41,349 nucleotides of DNA from an uncultured Eisenbergiella sp. (GTDB lineage: Bacteria > Bacillota > Clostridia > Lachnospirales > Lachnospiraceae): contig CANQUI010000016.1 of the NCBI GenBank assembly GCA_947626995.1, positions 1-41,349 on the forward strand, written 5' to 3'. Within the stretch, counting starts at the first letter, position 1; the number at the start of each line of letters is the position of its first letter. The notes below the pieces were generated by a model. That model was not told the origin of the DNA. It did no database searches and saw only the letters and a list, made by a program, of their open reading frames with translations. The position numbers were made by a program, and so were the translations under genes. Below, piece after piece: positions 26,231 to 33,659 of the stretch.

Positions 26231-27490
26231 TTGAGCTGTATTCAAATAAAGGGAGGGCGCCCCTTTCGGGGGGAAGTGTTGATCCAGGGCTCCAAGAACG
26301 CCGCGCTGCCCATTATGGCGGCCTGTGTTTTGGTGCCCGGCGTTACGGTGCTGCAAAACTGTCCGGATATTTCCGATGTGGACTGTATGTGTCAGATTCT
26401 GCGGTGTGTGGGGGTCGAAATCAGGCGGCAGGAGGATGTGCTTTTTTTGGACGCCTCCTGCATTACCTCGCATTGCCTGCCGGAGGAATATGTGACGCGG
26501 ATGCGTTCTTCGGTGATTCTCACCGGCGCGATGCTGGGCAGGTGCAGGGAGATTTCCCTGTATTATCCCGGAGGCTGCGTGATCGGCGATCGGCCCATTG
26601 ATCTGCATCTGCGCGCGCTGGAAAAGCTGGGCGCCTGTTTTGCGGCAAACGGCAGAAGCCTGACCGCCACCGCCCCGGCCCTGACCGGCAGCAGGATTCG
26701 CCTGCCTTTTCCCAGCGTCGGCGCTACGGAAAATGTGATCCTTGCGGCGGTGGCGGCAAAAGGGACGACGTATGTGGATGGCTGCGCGACGGAGCCGGAG
26801 ATCGTCGCCCTGTGCGAGTTCTTAAAAGGGGCCGGGGCGAAGATCGGCGGGATCGGCAGCGGGTCTTTGGTCATCGAGGGGACGAAACGGCTGTCTGAAA
26901 GTTGCTATCGTGTGGAGCCGGACCGGATCGTGGCGGGCACGTATCTTTTGGGCACTCTGGCGGCGGGAGGGGACGTTTTTTTACGGGGCGCCCCACAAAG
27001 CCAGATGGAAAGCGTACTGGAGGTTTCCCGTCGTATGGGGGCGGAGCTTGTGCTTCAAAAAGAGGGCATCCGCGTGGTACGGACCGGAGAGCTGGCGGGC
27101 GTCGGCTCGATTCGCACCGGGGTCTATCCGGGATTTCCCACCGATCTGCAGTCCCCTATGCTGGTGGCGCTTTGCCGGGCGACAGGGGAAAGCCGGCTGA
27201 CGGAAACGATCTTTAACGGCCGTCTCGCGGTGGCAGCGGAGCTCAACCGTATGGGCGCCGGGATCCGGGTAGAGGGCAGCGACGCCTATCTGAGCGGCCC
27301 CAGGCAGCTGACGGGATGCAGCGTGACGGCCCGGGAACTGCGGGGCGGCGCCGCTCTGGTGCTGGCGGGCGCGTGTGCCCGGGGAATGACAAAGATTGAG
27401 AACCGGCAGTTTATCGACAGGGGTTACGAGGACATTGTGCGGGACCTGCAGAGTTTAGGAGTAGACATTGGCGACAAAACGGGATTTTAA
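26231..27490 (+). CDS. murA: UDP-N-acetylglucosamine 1-carboxyvinyltransferase MurA
   Basis: Transfers enolpyruvate from PEP to UDP-GlcNAc, the first committed step of peptidoglycan synthesis. TTG 26231 is chosen: it has GGAAGGTGG at 26218-26226 and gives MSCIQIKGG, placing K22-N23 and the PEP-binding cysteine in PGGC at position 116, matching E. coli K22, N23 and C115. ATG 26216 would add five residues and has no Shine-Dalgarno. The 419 residues show the repeated EPSP-synthase fold. The Cys implies fosfomycin sensitivity of this copy. It overlaps ftsQ by 23 nt. Many Firmicutes carry two murA genes; a second would lie elsewhere. Confidence 0.95.
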   Translation: MSCIQIKGGRPFRGEVLIQGSKNAALPIMAACVLVPGVTVLQNCPDISDVDCMCQILRCVGVEIRRQEDVLFLDASCITSHCLPEEYVTRMRSSVILTGAMLGRCREISLYYPGGCVIGDRPIDLHLRALEKLGACFAANGRSLTATAPALTGSRIRLPFPSVGATENVILAAVAAKGTTYVDGCATEPEIVALCEFLKGAGAKIGGIGSGSLVIEGTKRLSESCYRVEPDRIVAGTYLLGTLAAGGDVFLRGAPQSQMESVLEVSRRMGAELVLQKEGIRVVRTGELAGVGSIRTGVYPGFPTDLQSPMLVALCRATGESRLTETIFNGRLAVAAELNRMGAGIRVEGSDAYLSGPRQLTGCSVTARELRGGAALVLAGACARGMTKIENRQFIDRGYEDIVRDLQSLGVDIGDKTGF

Positions 27491-28301
27491 ACTGGTATAC
27501 GGCAATAAGCCGGAGAAAAAAGGGAAAAAACGGGCGTCGGGAAAGAAAAAGAAAGGGGCCTGGTCCGGGAAAAAGGGAACGTACGGATCCGGCAATATCG
27601 GGTTTTTGATCTTCCTGCTGATTTTGGCCCTGGCGGTGGGCGCAGGCCTTTACGTGATTTCCCGGTTCCGGGTGGAAAACATCACGGTGGAAGGAAACGT
27701 GCATTACAGCCAGGAGGAGATCATCGATATGGTCCTGACGGACCCGCTTTCCTATAATTCCCTCTATTTATCCTTTAAGTACCGGAACCGTCCGATCCGG
27801 GATATCCCTTTTATCGAGACTATGAGCGTTTCCGTGGTATCGCCGGATACCATTAAGATCATCGTGTATGAAAAGTCGGTGGCGGGATATGTGGATTATA
27901 TGGGCCGGTTCATGTATTTTGACCGGGACGGGATCGTGGTGGAGTCCTCTGAGACCAGGACGCTGGGAATCCCGCAGGTGACGGGGATCACGTTTGACCA
28001 TGTGGTGCTCTATGAGCCGCTTCCTGTGGAGGACCCCTCCATTTTTGCCCAGATCCTGTCCATCACCCAGGTGCTTTCCAAATACGACATCATGACGGAC
28101 AAGATCTATTTTAACGAAAGCAATCAGATCACACTGTACTTCGGAAAGGTGCGCGCCCGGCTGGGCAGCGACAATCTGGAGGAAAAGGTCATGCGTCTGC
28201 AATATATCCTGCCCCATCTGGAATCGGAAAGCGGCGTGCTGGATATGGAAAACTATACGGAGGAAAGCCAGAATATCACCTTTACCCAGGACGGGAACTG
28301 A
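27468..28301 (+). CDS. ftsQ: Cell division protein FtsQ/DivIB
   Basis: Bitopic divisome protein bridging FtsL-DivIC to the septal synthase. The 277 residues have a strongly basic cytoplasmic tail (1-42, Lys/Arg/Gly-rich), one membrane helix (about 43-65), an extracellular POTRA domain (about 67-137, starting FRVENITVEGN) and the FtsQ beta domain to the end. The start is TTG 27468 with TTAGGAG just upstream, inside the murA end. It closes the cluster; ftsA and ftsZ do not follow. Confidence 0.9.
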   Translation: MATKRDFKLVYGNKPEKKGKKRASGKKKKGAWSGKKGTYGSGNIGFLIFLLILALAVGAGLYVISRFRVENITVEGNVHYSQEEIIDMVLTDPLSYNSLYLSFKYRNRPIRDIPFIETMSVSVVSPDTIKIIVYEKSVAGYVDYMGRFMYFDRDGIVVESSETRTLGIPQVTGITFDHVVLYEPLPVEDPSIFAQILSITQVLSKYDIMTDKIYFNESNQITLYFGKVRARLGSDNLEEKVMRLQYILPHLESESGVLDMENYTEESQNITFTQDGN

Positions 28302-28351
28302 TTTTTTCCGATGCCCCTTCTTTTGCCCGTGCGCAGGATTCCTGAAAGAAG

Positions 28352-28380
28352 TTGCCAAACGCGGCGTTTCTGGTTACAAT
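28352..28380 (+). promoter_or_regulatory. Upstream candidate promoter of recA (P1)
   Basis: TTGCCA (28352-28357) and TACAAT (28375-28380) are 17 bp apart. The spacer holds a perfect inverted repeat, AAACGC-G-GCGTTT (28357-28369), which could be an operator or a chance palindrome. Confidence 0.55.
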
Positions 28381-28414
28381 AGAAATCAGGTCAGGAAGAA
28401 AACGAAAAAAGGAA

Positions 28415-28443
28415 TTGACAAAGGGGCATGGATGTTTTATGAT
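28415..28443 (+). promoter_or_regulatory. Main sigma-A promoter of recA (P2)
   Basis: A consensus -35 TTGACA (28415-28420) and TATGAT (28438-28443) are separated by 17 bp. Initiation near 28450 lies just before the LexA box, which LexA would use to block initiation. Confidence 0.9.
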
Positions 28444-28453
28444 GGAAAAAGAA

Positions 28454-28465
28454 GAACATTTGTTC
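28454..28465 (+). promoter_or_regulatory. LexA (SOS) operator of recA
   Basis: GAACATTTGTTC matches the Bacillus/Clostridium LexA consensus GAAC-N4-GTTC and is palindromic in its arms. It lies about 10 bp after the -10 element of P2 and 18 bp before recA, so RecA should be induced by DNA damage and control its own repressor. Confidence 0.92.
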
Positions 28466-28483
28466 TGGTAAAGGAGAAAGAGA

Positions 28484-29527
28484 ATGGAGAGAGAAGAGAA
28501 GCTGCGGGCTCTGGATGCGGCCATTGCGCATTTGGAGAAGGAATATGGCAAGGGCGCTGTGATGAAGCTGGGGGATCCCACAGCGCGGATGAACGTGGAG
28601 ACGATCCCTACCGGCTCGTTAAGCCTGGATATCGCGCTGGGGCTGGGCGGGATTCCCAAGGGCAGGATTGTGGAGATTTACGGACCGGAATCCAGCGGCA
28701 AGACCACGGTTACGCTGCACATGATCGCCGAGGTGCAAAAGCAGGGCGGAATCGCCGGATTTATCGACGCGGAGCACGCGCTGGATCCGGTTTATGCAAA
28801 GAATATCGGCGTGGATATTGACAATCTCTACATTTCCCAGCCGGACAACGGCGAGCAGGCGCTGGAGATCACCGAGACCATGGTGCGTTCGGGCGCCATA
28901 GATATTGTGGTGGTAGACTCTGTGGCGGCCCTGGTCCCCAAGGCGGAGATCGAGGGCGAGATGGGCGACTCCCATGTGGGACTGCAGGCAAGGCTCATGT
29001 CCCAGGCGCTGCGCAAGCTGACCGGGGTGATCAGCAAGTCAAACTGTACGGTGGTCTTTATCAATCAGCTGCGTGAGAAGGTGGGGATCCTGTTCGGGAA
29101 TCCCGAGACGACCACCGGCGGCCGCGCGCTGAAGTTTTACGCCTCCGTCCGGCTGGACGTGCGCCGGATCGAGTCGTTAAAGCAGGGCGGCGAAGTGATC
29201 GGCAACAGGACCCGGGTCAAGGTGGTAAAGAACAAGATCGCGCCGCCGTTCAAAGAGGCGGAATTTGACATCATGTTCGGACAGGGCATTTCCATGACCG
29301 GCGATATCCTGGATCTGGCGGCCGGCTGCAATGTGGTAAATAAGAGCGGCGCATGGTACGCATACATGGGCAATAAGATCGGGCAGGGCAGAGAGAACGC
29401 CAAGCAGTATTTGCAGGATAATCCTGCGGTCTGCGCCGAGATCGAGCAGAAGGTGCGGGAGCACTACGGGCTTGTCCGGGACGAAAAGACAGCAAAAGAG
29501 GACGCGTCAAAAGAGGACAAGGCCTGA
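28484..29527 (+). CDS. recA: Recombinase RecA
   Basis: ATP-dependent strand-exchange protein and LexA coprotease. The 347 residues contain Walker A GPESSGKT (67-74), the [13 protein letters not shown] region, [18 protein letters not shown], the L2 loop [19 protein letters not shown], and an acidic C-terminal tail ([15 protein letters not shown]). AAAGGAGAAAG gives a strong ribosome binding site. It is expressed from the tandem promoters above under LexA control and followed by recX. Confidence 0.98.
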   Translation: MEREEKLRALDAAIAHLEKEYGKGAVMKLGDPTARMNVETIPTGSLSLDIALGLGGIPKGRIVEIYGPESSGKTTVTLHMIAEVQKQGGIAGFIDAEHALDPVYAKNIGVDIDNLYISQPDNGEQALEITETMVRSGAIDIVVVDSVAALVPKAEIEGEMGDSHVGLQARLMSQALRKLTGVISKSNCTVVFINQLREKVGILFGNPETTTGGRALKFYASVRLDVRRIESLKQGGEVIGNRTRVKVVKNKIAPPFKEAEFDIMFGQGISMTGDILDLAAGCNVVNKSGAWYAYMGNKIGQGRENAKQYLQDNPAVCAEIEQKVREHYGLVRDEKTAKEDASKEDKA

Positions 29528-29561
29528 AGGCATACAGGAGACGGGAGGGAGAGACTGCAGG

Positions 29562-30197
29562 ATGATCGTGACCAGGATCGAACCTCTGTCCCGTTCCCAA
29601 AGCAGGATATATCTGGATGACAGGTTCGCCTTTGTTTTATACAAAGGCGAACTGCGTTTATACGGGATTCGGGAAGGGGAAACATTAAAAGAGGACGTTT
29701 ACGAGCAGATTGTGGGAGAACTGTTGGAAAAGCGGGCGACGGTGCGCAGTATGAATCTGTTAAACGTCAGGCCCTATACCCGCAGGCAGCTTGCTGACAA
29801 GCTGGAAAAGGAGCTGTATCCGCCCCGCTGCATCGAGGCGGCTTTGCGTTATGTGAGCGCATACGGTTATGTAAATGATGAAAGATATGCGCAGGAATAC
29901 ATCGCCTGTATGCAGACGAAAAAAAGCCGCCGGGTGCTGGAAGCAGAGCTGCTGCGCCGGGGGATCGACGCAGAGCAGGTGCAGGCGGCTTTTCGGACGC
30001 TGGAGGAAAACGAAGAGGCGATCGATGAGGAGACGCTGGCAAGACAGTGGCTGAAAAAACGCGGCTATGATCCGGAGCGGGCCGACTATGGTCAAAAGCA
30101 GAAAATGGCGGCTTTTTTGTATCGAAAAGGGATCGGCAGCGCTGCGATTTCCAGGGCTGTGTGGGACGGGCAGGACGATATGGGATCCGACTGTTGA
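29562..30197 (+). CDS. recX: Regulatory protein RecX
   Basis: Small helical protein that binds RecA filaments and limits their activity. The 211 residues from ATG 29562 contain the RecX three-helix repeats with the characteristic LNVRPYTRRQLADKL, YGYVNDERYAQEYI and KKRGYDPE segments. GGGAGG lies a little far upstream (29543-29548). The frame is open back into recA, but the upstream part is Lys/Arg-rich filler and not conserved family sequence. Its place after recA is typical. Confidence 0.92.
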   Translation: MIVTRIEPLSRSQSRIYLDDRFAFVLYKGELRLYGIREGETLKEDVYEQIVGELLEKRATVRSMNLLNVRPYTRRQLADKLEKELYPPRCIEAALRYVSAYGYVNDERYAQEYIACMQTKKSRRVLEAELLRRGIDAEQVQAAFRTLEENEEAIDEETLARQWLKKRGYDPERADYGQKQKMAAFLYRKGIGSAAISRAVWDGQDDMGSDC

Positions 30198-30239
30198 GAG
30201 GCGGCCGGAATTTGGATCTTAAAATGCAGACGGAAGTAC

Positions 30240-30268
30240 TTGACATCATATTTGATTTTTATTAAAAT
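30240..30268 (+). promoter_or_regulatory. sigma-A promoter of rny
   Basis: Consensus -35 TTGACA (30240-30245), 17-bp AT-rich spacer and TAAAAT (30263-30268). This makes rny a separate unit with a leader of about 90 nt. Confidence 0.88.
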
Positions 30269-30351
30269 TGAAGTGTTGTAGACTGATTATAAGGATGCGT
30301 TTCATTCCCAATCGTATTCTATAACTGATATTGCACAATGAAAATTAAATA

Positions 30352-30364
30352 AGGAGGTGCTCCT
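30352..30364 (+). promoter_or_regulatory. Shine-Dalgarno of rny inside a small hairpin
   Basis: AGGAG (30352-30356) can pair with CTCCT (30360-30364) around GTG. The near-perfect ribosome binding site AAGGAGGTG thus lies within a 5-bp hairpin 3 nt before the start codon, which could modulate initiation. Confidence 0.5.
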
Positions 30365-30367
30365 GTA

Positions 30368-31918
30368 ATGTTAGGACCAATAGCAATAGCGATAATCGTT
30401 ACGCTGGTTATTTCTATTCCGGTCACCGCATGGATTGCCAACGATCGCTGTAAGAAGGGGATCGAGGGCAAGATCGGCAATGCGGAGGACAAGGCCAGGG
30501 AGATCATTGACGAGGCGTTAAAGACGGCCGAGGCAAAAAAACGGGAAGGACTGCTGGAAGTGAAGGAAGAATCCATTCGTTCCAAGAACGAACTGGATAA
30601 AGAGATCAAAGAACGCAGAGCCGAAGCACAGCGCGCAGAGCGCAGAGTGCAGCAAAAAGAGGAGAACATCGATAAAAAAGCCGATGCCCTCGAAAAGAAA
30701 GAAAGCCAACTGGCAAAACGGGAAGAGGAAATGCGCAAGCAGCGTGAGGAGATTTCCAGGCTGAACGAACAGCGCATACAGGAACTGGAACGTATCTCTG
30801 GTTTGACCTCCGACCAGGCAAAAGAGTACTTGCTGAAAATTGTGGAAGACGAAGTGAAGCATGAAACGGCGGTGATGATCAAGGAAATGGAACACCGCGC
30901 AAAGGATGAGGCCGATAAGAAGGCGAGAGAATATGTGGTAAACGCCATCCAGAAATGCGCGGCGGATCATGTTTCCGAGACGACCATCTCCGTGGTGCAG
31001 CTTCCCAATGATGAAATGAAGGGACGTATCATCGGGCGGGAAGGAAGAAACATCCGGACGCTCGAGACGCTGACCGGCGTGGATCTGATCATAGACGATA
31101 CGCCGGAAGCGGTGGTTCTTTCGGGATTTGACCCGATCCGAAGAGAAGTGGCCCGCATCGCGCTGGAAAAGCTCATTGTAGACGGGCGTATCCATCCCGC
31201 CAGAATCGAAGAAATGGTGGAGAAGGCACAGCGGGAAGTGGAGACCATGATCAAGGAAGAGGGAGAGGCCGCTTTACTGGAAGTAGGCGTACATGGAATT
31301 CATCCCGAGCTGGTGAAGCTTTTGGGTAAGATGAAGTTCAGGACCAGCTACGGACAGAACGCGCTGAAACATTCCATTGAGGTGGCGCAGCTTTCCGGAC
31401 TGCTTGCCGCAGAGCTGGGACTGGATATTCGGATGTCCAAGCGGGCCGGACTGCTCCATGATATTGGAAAGGCAGTGGATCATGAAATGGAAGGCTCCCA
31501 TATTCAACTGGGCGCCGAGCTCTGTAAAAAATACAGAGAGCCGGCCATTGTGATAAACGCTGTGGAATCCCATCACGGAGACAAGGAACCCACTTCGCTG
31601 ATTTCCTGTATCGTACAGGCGGCTGACGCGATTTCCGCGGCGAGACCGGGCGCCAGAAGAGAGACGCTGGAGACGTACACGACCCGGTTAAAACAGTTAG
31701 AAGACATTGCCAACAATTTCAAGGGAGTAGAAAAATCTTTTGCTATTCAGGCGGGCAGAGAAGTCCGGGTGATGGTGGTGCCGGAGCAGATTTCCGATGC
31801 GGATATGGTACTGCTGGCGCGGGATATTTCCAAGCAGATTGAAGCGGAGCTGGAATATCCGGGACAGATCAAGGTCAATGTGATCAGAGAAAGCCGCGTA
31901 ACGGATTACGCAAAATAA
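30368..31918 (+). CDS. rny: Ribonuclease Y
   Basis: Membrane-anchored endoribonuclease that starts mRNA decay in Firmicutes. Domains in the 516 residues: an N-terminal membrane helix (about 3-23), a long charged coiled coil (30-195), a KH RNA-binding domain with [10 protein letters not shown] (219-228), an HD catalytic domain with H364-D365 in [13 protein letters not shown], and a C-terminal domain with [10 protein letters not shown]. Length matches B. subtilis RNase Y (520). It has its own promoter and terminator, so it is a monocistronic unit. Confidence 0.97.
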   Translation: MLGPIAIAIIVTLVISIPVTAWIANDRCKKGIEGKIGNAEDKAREIIDEALKTAEAKKREGLLEVKEESIRSKNELDKEIKERRAEAQRAERRVQQKEENIDKKADALEKKESQLAKREEEMRKQREEISRLNEQRIQELERISGLTSDQAKEYLLKIVEDEVKHETAVMIKEMEHRAKDEADKKAREYVVNAIQKCAADHVSETTISVVQLPNDEMKGRIIGREGRNIRTLETLTGVDLIIDDTPEAVVLSGFDPIRREVARIALEKLIVDGRIHPARIEEMVEKAQREVETMIKEEGEAALLEVGVHGIHPELVKLLGKMKFRTSYGQNALKHSIEVAQLSGLLAAELGLDIRMSKRAGLLHDIGKAVDHEMEGSHIQLGAELCKKYREPAIVINAVESHHGDKEPTSLISCIVQAADAISAARPGARRETLETYTTRLKQLEDIANNFKGVEKSFAIQAGREVRVMVVPEQISDADMVLLARDISKQIEAELEYPGQIKVNVIRESRVTDYAK

Positions 31919-31931
31919 CACGATCAAAACA

Positions 31932-31971
31932 GAAGTCTTATAAACGTATGTTTATAGGGCTTCTTTTTTTT
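31932..31971 (+). terminator. Intrinsic terminator of rny
   Basis: A 14-bp stem, 31932-31945 with 31950-31963, containing two G-U pairs and a GTAT loop, is followed by eight T residues. Confidence 0.93.
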
Positions 31972-31999
31972 CATATTCGGGCGCGTTTGCGCATAGAGA
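31971..31999 (+). promoter_or_regulatory. Candidate sigma-E-type sporulation promoter of spoIIM
   Basis: TCATATT (31971-31977) fits the sigma-E -35 consensus KMATATT and CATAGAGA (31992-31999) partly fits CATACANT, with the preferred 14-bp spacer. spoIIM is sigma-E dependent in B. subtilis, so the match is biologically sensible; the -10 is imperfect. Confidence 0.5.
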
Positions 32000-32036
32000 T
32001 AGAGTAACTTGCGGATGAAGCGGCGCGGAGACGGAT

Positions 32037-32579
32037 ATGTTATTTGGCTTGAAACTGGACGATCGAAAACAGGCTGCCCGGATGGCGCTTTTTTTTGCGG
32101 GCTTTTTTTGTGGGATCGCGGCGGTCTGCTTTTTTTCCGGACCGTTGGTGATCGATCCTAACTTTCTGGATCTTTCTTCGCTTTCACGGCTAAAACAGCT
32201 GGAGGTGGATCAGGGGAAACTGTTTGTCTATTCCGTAAGACAGCGGCTGGGCGTCGTATTGTTTCTGGTTTTGGTCTCCGTCGCGGGGCTTGGCGGGCTT
32301 GGCGGCGGCGCCTTTCTGGTCTGGTGCGGCGCATCCTCGGGGATCGTGCTCACGGCGCTGTCCATGCGTTACGGGATCAGAGGGGTTCTCTTTTTTCTTG
32401 GCGCCACTTTGCCGCAGCAGCTTTTTCTTGCGCCGGGGTTTTGGATGCTGCTTGACTGGCGGTGGAAACAAAAAGGGGCGCGCAGGCTGTTTGCGTCCCT
32501 TCTTTTCCTTTTGGCCGGCTGTCTGTTGGAAAGTTATGTAAATCCGATCCTGCTTCGCCTCACGCTGTCCCTTCTTTGA
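32037..32579 (+). CDS. spoIIM: Stage II sporulation protein M (SpoIIM-like)
   Basis: Probable SpoIIM, the membrane component of the SpoIID-SpoIIM-SpoIIP machine that drives engulfment in sporulation. The 180 residues are strongly hydrophobic, with helices near 14-34, 70-95, 98-135 and 148-178, the layout of the SpoIIM family, and a short basic N-terminus. Sequence motifs are weak, so the call leans on topology, size (B. subtilis about 214), a sigma-E-like promoter, and linkage to xerD, which is also near spoIIM in B. subtilis. GGAG at 32027 sets the start. Confidence 0.75.
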   Translation: MLFGLKLDDRKQAARMALFFAGFFCGIAAVCFFSGPLVIDPNFLDLSSLSRLKQLEVDQGKLFVYSVRQRLGVVLFLVLVSVAGLGGLGGGAFLVWCGASSGIVLTALSMRYGIRGVLFFLGATLPQQLFLAPGFWMLLDWRWKQKGARRLFASLLFLLAGCLLESYVNPILLRLTLSLL

Positions 32580-32676
32580 AATGCCCGGTGATGCAGAGGG
32601 AAAAAACGAGGGGAAAGTCTTTTTTGGTATTGTTAAATCTGCCGAAAAAATGCCGAAAATACGGGGAATTTCCACA

Positions 32677-32705
32677 TTGCTTTTTGTCGTTTCCTTGTCT
32701 ATAAT
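32677..32705 (+). promoter_or_regulatory. sigma-A promoter of xerD
   Basis: TTGCTT (32677-32682), 17-bp spacer, TATAAT (32700-32705). Two direct copies of TGCCGAAAA (32640-32648 and 32651-32659, 11 bp apart) lie just upstream. Confidence 0.82.
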
Positions 32706-32741
32706 GTGTTTCATATAAAAGAAACCGGCCGGGAGACAGAG

Positions 32742-33626
32742 ATGGAGGAGCAGATTCAATCTTTTCTTACCTATTTACATAATGTAAAAAACACCTCCCG
32801 GAATACGGAGTTGTCCTATCAGAGGGATCTGCGCAAGCTTTCCGCCTTTTTGGAGACGATGGGGATTTGCAGCGCAGAGGATATCACCGCCGTTTCGCTG
32901 AACGCCTATATCCGTTATCTGGAACAGCGGCAGTTTTCCGCCGCCACCATTTCCCGCAGCATCGCTTCCATCAAGGCTTTTTTCCATTATCTGCTCAGAG
33001 AACGTCTGGTGTATACGGATGTTTCGGAACGGCTCAAGCCGCCCCGCGTGGAAAAGAAGGCGCCGGATATTCTGACCAGGGAGGAAGTGGAAAGGCTGCT
33101 GGCGCAGCCGGGATGCGAAAGCCCCAAGGAAATCCGGGACAAAGCGATGCTGGAGCTTTTGTACGCGACGGGGATCCGGGTCTCGGAGCTGATCGGGCTG
33201 AAGGTGTCGGATGTGAATATGCAGATGGGATATATTCTGTGCCGGGACCGGATGAAAGAACGGGCGATTCCTTTTGGAAATCAGGCCAGGACGGCGCTGT
33301 CGGAATATTTTTTCAAAGCGCGCAGCATATTGATCCGGGATTCCAAAGAGCAGGCGCTGTTTGTGAATTATTCCGGTTCTCCCATGAGCCGTCAGGGTTT
33401 TTGGAAGCTGATCAAGTTTTATGCGCGCAAGGCCGGGATTGAACGGGAGATTACGCCGCATACGCTGCGCCATTCCTTTGCCGCCCATCTTCTGGCAAAC
33501 GGGGCGGATTTGAAAAGCGTCCAGGAAATGCTGGGCCATTCCGATATTTCCACCACGCAGATTTATATGAGGACAGAGCAGGAGCATATCAGAGAAGTAT
33601 ACTCAAAAACGCATCCCCGCAGCTAA
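32742..33626 (+). CDS. xerD: Tyrosine recombinase XerD-like
   Basis: Site-specific recombinase expected to resolve chromosome dimers at dif. ATG 32742 has GGGAG at 32731-32735; an open frame upstream to 32706 covers the promoter. The 294 residues include the SAM-like core-binding domain (1-90) and the catalytic domain with R146 (ATGIRVSEL), H240-x2-R243 (PHTLRHSFA), H266 (LGHSDISTTQ) and nucleophile Y275. At the beta-hairpin lysine (K172 in E. coli XerD, GKG motif) it reads CRDRMKER, with Asp169 at the aligned position. Linkage to spoIIM supports XerD over XerC, though some Firmicutes relatives are integrase-like. Confidence 0.9.
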   Translation: MEEQIQSFLTYLHNVKNTSRNTELSYQRDLRKLSAFLETMGICSAEDITAVSLNAYIRYLEQRQFSAATISRSIASIKAFFHYLLRERLVYTDVSERLKPPRVEKKAPDILTREEVERLLAQPGCESPKEIRDKAMLELLYATGIRVSELIGLKVSDVNMQMGYILCRDRMKERAIPFGNQARTALSEYFFKARSILIRDSKEQALFVNYSGSPMSRQGFWKLIKFYARKAGIEREITPHTLRHSFAAHLLANGADLKSVQEMLGHSDISTTQIYMRTEQEHIREVYSKTHPRS

Positions 33627-33648
33627 CCGCCGCCGGAGATGCGTTTTT
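33605..33648. terminator. Bidirectional terminator between xerD and aroF
   Basis: AAAAACGCATC (33605-33615) and GATGCGTTTTT (33638-33648) are a perfect 11-bp inverted repeat, so a stem plus T tract forms on either strand. The xerD stop codon (33624-33626) lies in the loop; the aroF stop on the minus strand is at 33660. Confidence 0.85.
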
Positions 33649-33659
33649 TAAGATTCCCG

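Noticed and set aside
32742-33626. xerD as an integrase of a mobile element
   Set aside because: No attachment-site repeats, no phage or plasmid genes nearby, and core-gene context next to spoIIM.
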